Assembly (NCBI GenBank): GCA_014730055.1
Contig: WJIV01000007.1
Location: forward strand, 1 to 25,164
DNA from: Candidatus Bathyarchaeota archaeon
Lineage (GTDB): Archaea; Thermoproteota; Bathyarchaeia; TCS64
Length of the DNA: 25,164 nt
Reading direction: 5' to 3'
Of the stretch, positions 6,885 to 13,276 are shown piece after piece; position 1 is the stretch's first letter, and every line of letters begins with the position of its first letter. The notes beneath the pieces are model-generated. The model saw only the letters and a list, made by a program, of their open reading frames with translations, was not told where the DNA came from and did not search any database. Position numbers and translations under genes: made by a program.

Positions 6885-7978
6885 TATTTTTCCTCCAGGA
6901 GATGGTCCACTTCGTATGGATCGAGAGCACTCTCATACAGGATATTACTGGCAAAATTGAGGAGCTTCTTCCTAATGTCCATGGAGTAATGAGGATACCA
7001 TACTGGACTAGCAACAATAACGGCTCGCCAGGTTAGATAAGGGGGTATTACAGTTAGCATCTCTTCGTCAGACGTATTTTCCAGATAGGTTTCATAGAAG
7101 GTTTCCCATAGCTCTTTGAAAGGTCCTTTGAACTCTTTATCCTTAAGAAGACCCCAGAATAGGTAGTTTATGGTCAGACCTGCGATATCATCAGCTGGTT
7201 CACCCCGCTCACCTCTGCTACGGTCAAGTGCGGTAAAATCGGTACCTTTCCTGAAAAGGATGTTAAAGGGATGAAAGTCTCCATGAACAGTACTGAGTCT
7301 GTGGGTTAATTTCTTCAGGTGCCATCTCCAGTCAATTGTTTTCTTCTCGATATTGGAAAGAAATTTAGTTGTTATCCAATCATGATCCATCGGATAACTA
7401 TCCATTAGACCCATTATGCACTCATTATGTCCAATAAGTTCCCTTGTTCTCCTCTCATAGTATTTTGGATCCTCATGTTTCTCTGAGTGAATTTCTGATA
7501 GATATTCTGCCAAGATGGTAGCCCTATTAAAATCTAGAGGCGACGCCTCTCCGTCAGTCTTTATTCTGTCGAGGTCGCGGAAGTATTCTTTTCCCTCTAC
7601 ATGTTCCGTAATTAAGAATAGCTCCTCAACGTCTCCGATAGATATAATCGAACCAGATTTTGTAAATGCACCTACATCTAGAGCCTTAACATGTCTTTGT
7701 AGTTGGTTAAATGCTTGATACTGCCTAAGTAGAATTTCAGCCCTGTCGGGCATGGTCTGATGCCCGAAAGGCCCGGGTTTAACAGTATTAAGGACTATAG
7801 TTTTGGATACGCCTTTACTGGTGAAATTTATCCTTAGTGGGGTTCCGTAACCGTAATCCTTGAGTAGAAACTCTACTTCATCCATTCCTCCTAGAGGTTC
7901 GATGTCAATTATATTAACTGGTGTATCATAATGAAACTCGAGATACGTCTGAAGGCTTTTTTCATTTAATTCGCTCAT
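6884..7978 (-). CDS. Phosphotransferase of the aminoglycoside/choline kinase fold
   Basis: A 364-residue protein kinase-like small-molecule phosphotransferase. The catalytic loop is VHGDFHPFN (231-239; D234 and N239). The metal-binding aspartate is D252 in TALDRSRGERGEPADDIAG, the arrangement seen in the APH family. The N-terminal lobe is poorly conserved. The family includes antibiotic, choline, homoserine and sugar kinases, so its substrate is open. It is the first gene of a four-gene minus-strand operon. Its stop shares a base with the start of the APS-kinase-like gene. In bacteria an APH domain is found fused ahead of a small P-loop kinase, which this adjacent order mimics. Confidence 0.85.
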   Translation of the reverse strand: MSELNEKSLQTYLEFHYDTPVNIIDIEPLGGMDEVEFLLKDYGYGTPLRINFTSKGVSKTIVLNTVKPGPFGHQTMPDRAEILLRQYQAFNQLQRHVKALDVGAFTKSGSIISIGDVEELFLITEHVEGKEYFRDLDRIKTDGEASPLDFNRATILAEYLSEIHSEKHEDPKYYERRTRELIGHNECIMGLMDSYPMDHDWITTKFLSNIEKKTIDWRWHLKKLTHRLSTVHGDFHPFNILFRKGTDFTALDRSRGERGEPADDIAGLTINYLFWGLLKDKEFKGPFKELWETFYETYLENTSDEEMLTVIPPYLTWRAVIVASPVWYPHYSMDIRKKLLNFASNILYESALDPYEVDHLLEEK

Positions 7979-8112
7979 TTATGATTACTGAAGTGTATTT
8001 AGATCTATTAGCTGTTGTTGGTCTCATTGGTATTTTGATGGTAAGGCAGAATCAAGTTTGGTTTATTTCTAAATCGTTATGTTTTTATCAACACATCGTT
8101 ATAGAGTATAGC
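7979..8112. promoter_or_regulatory. Divergent intergenic promoter region
   Basis: These 134 bases separate the minus-strand kinase/phosphatase operon from the plus-strand tungstate operon, so both promoters must lie here or extend into the flanking 5' ends. The plus-strand TATA-like element is listed separately. For the minus strand the best candidate is an A/T stretch near 7995-8010 (reading AATAGATCTAAATAC), which is weak. I see no convincing dyad that would mark a repressor site. Confidence 0.5.
8082..8089 (+). promoter_or_regulatory. TATA-like box for the tungstate operon
   Basis: The sequence TTTTTATC is centred about 27 bases before the ATG at 8113, the distance expected between an archaeal TATA box and the transcription start. 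The message would thus begin at or next to the ATG (leaderless). This also argues for the start at 8113 over earlier in-frame ATGs. The same octamer occurs before the CoA-transferase gene at 16990. Confidence 0.5.
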
Positions 8113-9669
8113 ATGAGCAAGAATCTAAAACTGGCTAAAAGAAAAGGAAGCCAGAACTATACGACAATAATAGCAATTGTTTTAATTATCATTATAGCTG
8201 CAGGGGCATACTACTTCACAAGAACCCCTGAGAGTCCGCCCGATGATCAAAATCAGACGGATCCTGGGACAAATGGACCAGAAACTCCTTCAATACCCGA
8301 GTTTGAGATGGTAGTAGAAGGAGCAGATGACGAATCAGTCACTGTGGGTCCATCGGATTTTGAGGAAATGACCAAAGTTGAGATGGAGGGCGGTTTACTT
8401 ACCAGTGCCGGAACAATCAAGGGACCCTATAATTATTCGGGTGTTCCACTCTCTGAGGTGCTCGAATTAGTTGGAGGTGCCTCAGAAAATAACAGCATAA
8501 GGATAACGGCTGCAGACGGATACGCAATGGTGTTCACCTGGGAGGAGTTGAATGGTGACTTCCTAACATTTAATCCCGTCACAGGTGACGAGGTAGAAGC
8601 TGAAGAGGAACTTATACCTGTACTTGCATACGGGGAAGATGACGATTTCTTAATTGAAGGACATGGCCCTATAAGGCTGGTAATTCTAGGTGATGAGGGA
8701 CTAATAACTGAGGGTCATTACTGGATTAAGCAAGTCACGGTAATCAAGGTAATCTCTGCCATAAAAGAGTACAATATCACATTGAATGGCGCAATTAGTG
8801 AGAACATGGATAGAGCTACCTTTGAATCAGGCACCAAATGTCCGGATACGACGCCTAATCATAGGGGAGTCTATGTGGACGAAGATGAAGGCATCTGGAC
8901 TGGAATACCCTTATGGTTGATGGTAGGAAGGATAGATGACACTGTAACCCATACAGCTAATGCATACAATCGAGAACTGGCAGATCAGGGAGCATATACA
9001 GTTCAGGTCATTGCAGGAGACGGTTATACTGTCGAACTCAATAGCAGCTTTGTAAAGCTAAACGAGAATATCGTATTGGCTAACGAACTTGACGGAGCCG
9101 CATTACCCGACAAGTATTGGCCGCTGAGACTTGTTGGCGATGATCTGACAAAAGGACAGATGATTCGAAACGTTGTGGAGATAAAACTAGTATTTGAGGA
9201 AATGAATGAAACTCAGACACCAACAGGCGGGGATATTCCCGATTTCGATTTGACACTGGCTGGATATGTTACTGAGGAGATGAACAAGGAGACATGGATA
9301 ACAGCAACTACCTGTGAGGAACTTGATCACATGTACTCTTGGACCGATGGAGATGGAAACGAGTGGACGGGTATACCTGCCTGGCTACTTATTGGAAGAG
9401 TTGACGATGACAACACACACGGACCTGAAGCTTTCAACAGAGAACTCGCCCAGTCGGGGTATGAAGTATCCTTCATTGCCTCTGATGGTTATCACAAAGA
9501 ACTTGATAGCACTCTGATCGCTGAGAATAACCAAATAATTGTAGCCTACCTTTTCAACGGCGAACCATTACCGGAGGATGAAGCCCCCTTAAGGCTGGTT
9601 GGTGAAGGACTCACATCTGGACAAATGGTAAGTATGATAGAGCGTATAGAGATCATATTCCCCCAGTGA
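8113..9669 (+). CDS. Membrane-anchored protein with three sulfite-oxidase-type molybdopterin-fold repeats
   Basis: This 518-residue protein has a basic N-terminus, one membrane helix (about 17-36), a Pro/Gly/Asn-rich linker to about 63 and three related domains at about 65-214, 221-362 and 377-517, presumably outside the membrane. Repeats 2 and 3 share WTGIPxWL, GRxDD, NREL, DGYxxEL, LRLVGxxLTxGQM; repeat 1 is more divergent. They resemble the oxidoreductase molybdopterin-binding domain (PF00174). C243 and C401 precede WTGIP by 17-19 residues, roughly where the molybdenum-ligand cysteine sits in sulfite oxidase; repeat 1 has none. It overlaps wtpA by four bases, so a role in tungstate or molybdate capture, or a surface redox role, is inferred. 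The ATG at 8113 is preferred: the longer frame from 7921 would run into the divergent gene. Confidence 0.85.
   Translation: MSKNLKLAKRKGSQNYTTIIAIVLIIIIAAGAYYFTRTPESPPDDQNQTDPGTNGPETPSIPEFEMVVEGADDESVTVGPSDFEEMTKVEMEGGLLTSAGTIKGPYNYSGVPLSEVLELVGGASENNSIRITAADGYAMVFTWEELNGDFLTFNPVTGDEVEAEEELIPVLAYGEDDDFLIEGHGPIRLVILGDEGLITEGHYWIKQVTVIKVISAIKEYNITLNGAISENMDRATFESGTKCPDTTPNHRGVYVDEDEGIWTGIPLWLMVGRIDDTVTHTANAYNRELADQGAYTVQVIAGDGYTVELNSSFVKLNENIVLANELDGAALPDKYWPLRLVGDDLTKGQMIRNVVEIKLVFEEMNETQTPTGGDIPDFDLTLAGYVTEEMNKETWITATTCEELDHMYSWTDGDGNEWTGIPAWLLIGRVDDDNTHGPEAFNRELAQSGYEVSFIASDGYHKELDSTLIAENNQIIVAYLFNGEPLPEDEAPLRLVGEGLTSGQMVSMIERIEIIFPQ
8305..9663 (+). repeat. Three tandem protein-level repeats (about 140-150 codons each)
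   Basis: The coding repeats lie at about 8305-8754, 8773-9198 and 9241-9663. Repeats 2 and 3 align without difficulty at protein level (WTGIPLWLMVGRIDD against WTGIPAWLLIGRVDD; LRLVGDDLTKGQM against LRLVGEGLTSGQM). Repeat 1 keeps only the YSGVPLSEVLELVGG and GHGPIRLVI equivalents. The DNA has diverged, so this is an old duplication, not a recent one. Confidence 0.75.
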
Positions 9670-10760
9670 AATCCATGAAAAAGACAACCATAGCCCTCTT
9701 TTTTCTTGGTGCTGTTGTCCTAGCTTCGAGTTACATTTATTTTTTTAGACCAGAACCCGAGGAGACGAGGGTTCTCAAAGTATACTGTGCAGGTAGTCTA
9801 CTATATCCTTTGGAGAGGGTCTCTGAGGAATTCAGCAACGAGTACCCCAATATAGATCTACATATCGAGGGACATGGTAGTATACAGGTTATAAGACACC
9901 CAGTCGAATTAAATGATCCAGCGGATCTGCTGCTGGTTGCGGACTACTCACTGATACCCCTTATGATGTATGACACCCCGGTACCGGATAAGGATGTGAA
10001 TTTTTCTGACTGGTACATACGTTTTGCCGGGAATGAGATGGTTCTAGCATACACAGATCGAAGCCTTTACGTTGATACAATCAACGAGTCTAACTGGTTT
10101 GACATCCTAGAGATTGATGATGTTAAGCTTGGGATAAGCAACCCAATAATTGACGCCCTTGGGTACAGGGCATTAATACTGCTGCAATTATCCGAGTTTT
10201 ATTACAATGAATCGAGGATATTTGAGGAAGTACTGGGAACCTGGTTTGAGCCTGAGTTTGAGTCAGTGGACATAGGAGAGCGGACAATAATATTCGTTCC
10301 AGAGGAGGAGAGACCAATCGGCGAAAAGATAAGTATCAGGGCGAGTAGCGTTCAACTAATTCCTCTCCTGCAGTCAGGTGCGATTGATTATGCTTTTCTA
10401 TATAAGAGCAATGCTGAGCAACAGGACTTCCCGTACATAGAGCTACCTGATGAGGTTAACCTGGGGAATAATGATTATGATTATTTCTACGAGCAGGCGC
10501 AGGTGAGGTTCCAGCATGCCAGGTTCCAGACCATAGGGCTTGATAGATTGGGAAGGACGATCTACTACGGTATGACTATATCGGAGACAGCTCAAAACCC
10601 AAATGATGCCGTATTATTTGCCGAGTTTATCCTCAGTGGTGAGGGAAAAAGGATTTTCACCGAGCTACATCATCCAGTTTACGAGCCATCTTACACGGAC
10701 AACCTCAATGGGGTACCCCAAGAATTAAGACCATATTTAACCGATGAAATATACAAGTGA
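9666..10760 (+). CDS. wtpA: Tungstate/molybdate ABC transporter substrate-binding protein
   Basis: A 364-residue periplasmic-type binding protein with an N-terminal membrane segment (about 7-27) and no lipobox cysteine, so it is likely anchored by an uncleaved helix or released by signal peptidase. Family marks are VYCAGSLLYPLERV (S44 in the oxyanion pocket), the HGS stretch at 70-72, ISNPIIDALGYRALI (157-171; D163) and SSVQLIPLLQSGAIDYAFLY (227-246). WtpA proteins coordinate WO4 or MoO4 with an aspartate and a glutamate in these last two motifs. Here the second appears to be Q230. The GTG start lies in a GTGA overlap with the preceding stop; an ATG three codons on is the alternative. Confidence 0.93.
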   Translation: MKSMKKTTIALFFLGAVVLASSYIYFFRPEPEETRVLKVYCAGSLLYPLERVSEEFSNEYPNIDLHIEGHGSIQVIRHPVELNDPADLLLVADYSLIPLMMYDTPVPDKDVNFSDWYIRFAGNEMVLAYTDRSLYVDTINESNWFDILEIDDVKLGISNPIIDALGYRALILLQLSEFYYNESRIFEEVLGTWFEPEFESVDIGERTIIFVPEEERPIGEKISIRASSVQLIPLLQSGAIDYAFLYKSNAEQQDFPYIELPDEVNLGNNDYDYFYEQAQVRFQHARFQTIGLDRLGRTIYYGMTISETAQNPNDAVLFAEFILSGEGKRIFTELHHPVYEPSYTDNLNGVPQELRPYLTDEIYK

Positions 10761-11542
10761 AAGACTTGTTAAGGGATAGAAGCCGCTGGTTTTTCATCTT
10801 CTCCTCGCTAGCAGGAGGATTACTTTTTCTATTCCTTGTGATCCCAATTTTCTCCAGCATACTGGCCTCGGCTGCAGGAATTCCCGAAGCCCTTATGGAT
10901 CAGCGCGTAACAGAGGCAATCTATCTAAGTGTGCTCTCAGGGTTTCTTGCAACTATAATAAGCCTAATCCTTGGTGTTCCTCTGGCCTATATATTCAGCA
11001 GATATAGATTCAGTGGAAAAGTAATCCTCGACTCCCTTGTGGACCTTCCAATCCTTATACCTCATAACGCTGCTGGGATAGCTCTCCTATTCCTTTTTGG
11101 TCCTCGGTCAAGTTTCGGAGGGGTATTCAATAACCTAGGAATACGCTTCGTGGACACGATTTCAGGGATAGTCCTTGCTATGAGCTTCGTCAGCGCCCCC
11201 TTCATGGTAAGGAGCGCACAGGATGCATTCGATTCTATAAGCAGAGATATGGAGGATGCAGCCCGCAACTTAGGAGCTCCTCCCCTGAGAGTTTTCCTTG
11301 ACATATCTCTACCTCTGGCTGGTAGGGGAATAATATCAGGATGCATGCTCACCTGGGCACGTGCCGTTAGCGAGTTCGGCGCTGTCATGGTGCTAGCGTA
11401 CTACCCTAAAACTGCCCCTGTCCTCCTATTCGATGTCCTTGTGGGTGAGGGATTAGAGAGTGCGCTACCCATAACAGGGTTATTATTGATTATCGGCATT
11501 CTCGTTCTTATTGCATTCAGATCAGTAAGGGAGCACTTCTAA
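10757..11542 (+). CDS. wtpB: Tungstate/molybdate ABC transporter permease
   Basis: A 261-residue permease with about six hydrophobic segments (roughly 11-36, 52-82, 92-114, 134-152, 186-214, 236-254). The cytoplasmic coupling helix, or EAA loop, is EDAARNLGAPPLRVFLDISL (166-185), where the ATPase would dock. The neighbouring WARAVSEFGAVMVLAYYP segment is characteristic of molybdate/tungstate/sulfate permeases (ModB, WtpB, CysT). It begins at a GTG inside a four-base GTGA overlap with wtpA and is followed at once by the glycosylase gene. The ATPase partner WtpC is not encoded in the window, so it must come from elsewhere in the genome. Confidence 0.93.
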   Translation: MKDLLRDRSRWFFIFSSLAGGLLFLFLVIPIFSSILASAAGIPEALMDQRVTEAIYLSVLSGFLATIISLILGVPLAYIFSRYRFSGKVILDSLVDLPILIPHNAAGIALLFLFGPRSSFGGVFNNLGIRFVDTISGIVLAMSFVSAPFMVRSAQDAFDSISRDMEDAARNLGAPPLRVFLDISLPLAGRGIISGCMLTWARAVSEFGAVMVLAYYPKTAPVLLFDVLVGEGLESALPITGLLLIIGILVLIAFRSVREHF

Positions 11543-12142
11543 ATGAAAGAATACGAGGAACAAACTATTCTTAACCAAAATTTCTATTCGAGAGACACGG
11601 CTCTCGTGGCAGAAGAACTGTTAGGAAAGCTTCTAATTCGCAGACTCGGTGAGAAGGAAGTCGGGGGATTCATTGTTGAGACTGAGGCATATTACGGTGA
11701 GAAAGACCCTGCATCCAGAGCCTACAATGGGAAAAAGAATTATAATGAAGTAATGTACGGGGCGTCTGGGCACCTCTTCATATACAACGTTCATCAGTAC
11801 TGGATGCTGAACTTCATAGCCCACAAGCCAGGTGGTATAGGAGGTGTTCTCATAAGAGCTATTGAACCGACAATAGGTCTTGATGTAATGAAGAAAAACA
11901 GGCCAGTGAGTGATATAGTGAATCTCACCAGCGGCCCAGGGAAGCTAACCCTGGCACTGGATGTAGATAAGAGCCTCAACGGGATCCCAGGGACAGAGAA
12001 GGATAATCTCATTGTTGTCAAGAATAATGAGATGGAGTTTGAAGTAGGTAGATCCCATCGCATTGGAGTAACTAGGGATCTAAACAGAGAGCTAAGATTC
12101 TACGTAAAAGGAAACAAATTCGTATCAGTCAGACCTAGATAA
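11543..12142 (+). CDS. 3-methyladenine DNA glycosylase (AAG/MPG family)
   Basis: A 199-residue alkyladenine DNA glycosylase of the AAG/MPG fold, which flips damaged purines such as 3-methyladenine and hypoxanthine out of DNA and cuts the glycosidic bond. The active-site motif IVETEAYYG (44-52) carries the catalytic glutamate. Other family segments are NEVMYGASGHLFIYNVHQYW (68-87), GGVLIRAIEP (100-109), LTSGPGKLTLALD (about 128-140), and the C-terminal RIGVTRDLNRELRFYVKG. Its ATG directly follows the TAA of wtpB with no gap, so it is likely carried on the tungstate-operon message. Functionally it belongs with the DNA-repair genes downstream. Confidence 0.93.
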   Translation: MKEYEEQTILNQNFYSRDTALVAEELLGKLLIRRLGEKEVGGFIVETEAYYGEKDPASRAYNGKKNYNEVMYGASGHLFIYNVHQYWMLNFIAHKPGGIGGVLIRAIEPTIGLDVMKKNRPVSDIVNLTSGPGKLTLALDVDKSLNGIPGTEKDNLIVVKNNEMEFEVGRSHRIGVTRDLNRELRFYVKGNKFVSVRPR

Positions 12143-12203
12143 TACTAGTCCCTTTCAGGCGAGGTAGTTTCATCCTACTCCCTGTGAAATATTTTTGCGT
12201 TCC

Positions 12204-12211
12204 AATTATAT
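12204..12211 (+). promoter_or_regulatory. TATA-like box for the RecA-like/polymerase cassette
   Basis: AATTATAT is centred about 31 bases before the ATG at 12239, so transcription would begin about 12233-12235. That would exclude the GTG at 12227 as start. A second A/T run, AAATATTTTT at 12187-12196, could serve an upstream start instead. The 96-base gap after the glycosylase gene makes an independent promoter plausible. Confidence 0.4.
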
Positions 12212-12238
12212 GGACTCCCGCACCTCGTGGATTATACT

Positions 12239-13270
12239 ATGGACTATGTCTCCGCAGTTGAACTGCTCCATCCCGCGACCACCCGAACTATATCAACAGG
12301 CAGCCATGAACTGGACAGCCTTTTAGGCGGGGGTATCAGGGATGGCCTGTTCTACTATTTTTATGGGAAAAGGCGTCTCGTGGAGGAATTATTCAGGTAT
12401 CTCGCTGTGAATGCACTGAGGCATAACGAGAAAGGGAGCCCCAAAGTCGCCTATATGCTGATGAACAACTATCGGAAGGAGAGGGTTAACCTGGGAATAG
12501 AGGAGTTGGCGGAGTTAGCAGAGGAGAGTGGGTTCCACATATGGGAATCTATGAAGCGTCTGAGGATGTTTACCGCAAGCAGCGCAGACCAGCAGGCACT
12601 CCTAGCGGAGGAACTGGATGAGTTCCTACGGGGGGAGGAGAACGTTAGCCTTGTACTGGTAGATGGCATATTCAAACTGCACCACGACGACGCGAGGAAG
12701 CGTGAGAGGCACCGAGTTAGGGAGGAGGTGCAGCGCAGCATAGTGAGACTCAGGCAGCAGTGCATGGAGAGAGGTATACCCATGGTATCCTCGGGAAGAC
12801 AGACCCGGAGGAAAGGAAGCCTGATGCCTCAGCCTGAGAGCAGCAGCTTCCTGCGGCACACGGCTAATGTTATAGTGTACCTTCGAGCAAGGCAGAGGGG
12901 GTCCCTGTATAACAGAGCGTTCCTCCTGGACCACCCGATCCGAGGGCCAGAGTCCATAGAGTATCGTTATAGAGTTGAAGAGAAATTGGGAAGAGAAACA
13001 AGACCATTCAGACAGTCCTTCCAGGAGACTGTAGAAAGACTCAGGAAGGAACTAAGAGACCCGTTAATTGACACAGGTAGAAAAGCGGCCTTCGATCACC
13101 ATCTTGAGGCCTGGGCGTCCGAGCTGGGGGCCATGAGCTATGCCGAGAGCTTTAAGCTAATGGATCTCATGCTTATTGTGTCGATCCTGGAGAACCGCAG
13201 GCTCCTCGAAGAGGTGCTTGAGAGGCTTGATTTATACGAGGAGAGATTGCGCAGGTTAGCGGATGATTAA
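12239..13270 (+). CDS. RecA/RadA-like protein with disrupted Walker A (PolB2-associated, ImuA-like)
   Basis: This protein of 343 residues (347 from the GTG at 12227) opens like RadA: ISTGSHELDSLLGGGI matches the conserved entry to the RecA core. The P-loop should follow, but the sequence reads GLFYYFYGKRRLVEEL, without the GxxGxGKT/S loop and apparently shortened. Walker B remains as VSLVLVDGI (about 136-144 from the ATG). ATP hydrolysis is therefore unlikely. A basic, Arg-rich middle (ARKRERHRVREEVQRS) and a helical C-terminal extension of about 100 residues follow. The polymerase gene starts six bases after its stop, so the two should be made together. By analogy with ImuA or PolB2-linked RecA paralogues, it may load or regulate that polymerase; this is inference. 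Confidence 0.82.
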   Translation: MDYVSAVELLHPATTRTISTGSHELDSLLGGGIRDGLFYYFYGKRRLVEELFRYLAVNALRHNEKGSPKVAYMLMNNYRKERVNLGIEELAELAEESGFHIWESMKRLRMFTASSADQQALLAEELDEFLRGEENVSLVLVDGIFKLHHDDARKRERHRVREEVQRSIVRLRQQCMERGIPMVSSGRQTRRKGSLMPQPESSSFLRHTANVIVYLRARQRGSLYNRAFLLDHPIRGPESIEYRYRVEEKLGRETRPFRQSFQETVERLRKELRDPLIDTGRKAAFDHHLEAWASELGAMSYAESFKLMDLMLIVSILENRRLLEEVLERLDLYEERLRRLADD

Positions 13271-13276
13271 ACGACC

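Noticed and set aside
7921..8112. In-frame N-terminal extension of 64 codons before the triple-repeat protein
   Set aside because: It runs into the 5' end of the divergent phosphotransferase gene, covers the intergenic promoter region and places a second odd hydrophobic stretch before the membrane anchor. The ATG at 8113 has a well-placed TATA-like box and starts a normal basic-then-hydrophobic N-terminus.
12158..12182. Possible small hairpin (GAGGTAG against CTACTCC) after the glycosylase gene
   Set aside because: The stem has a mismatch and a G-T pair and no T-run directly follows. It is too weak to call a terminator.
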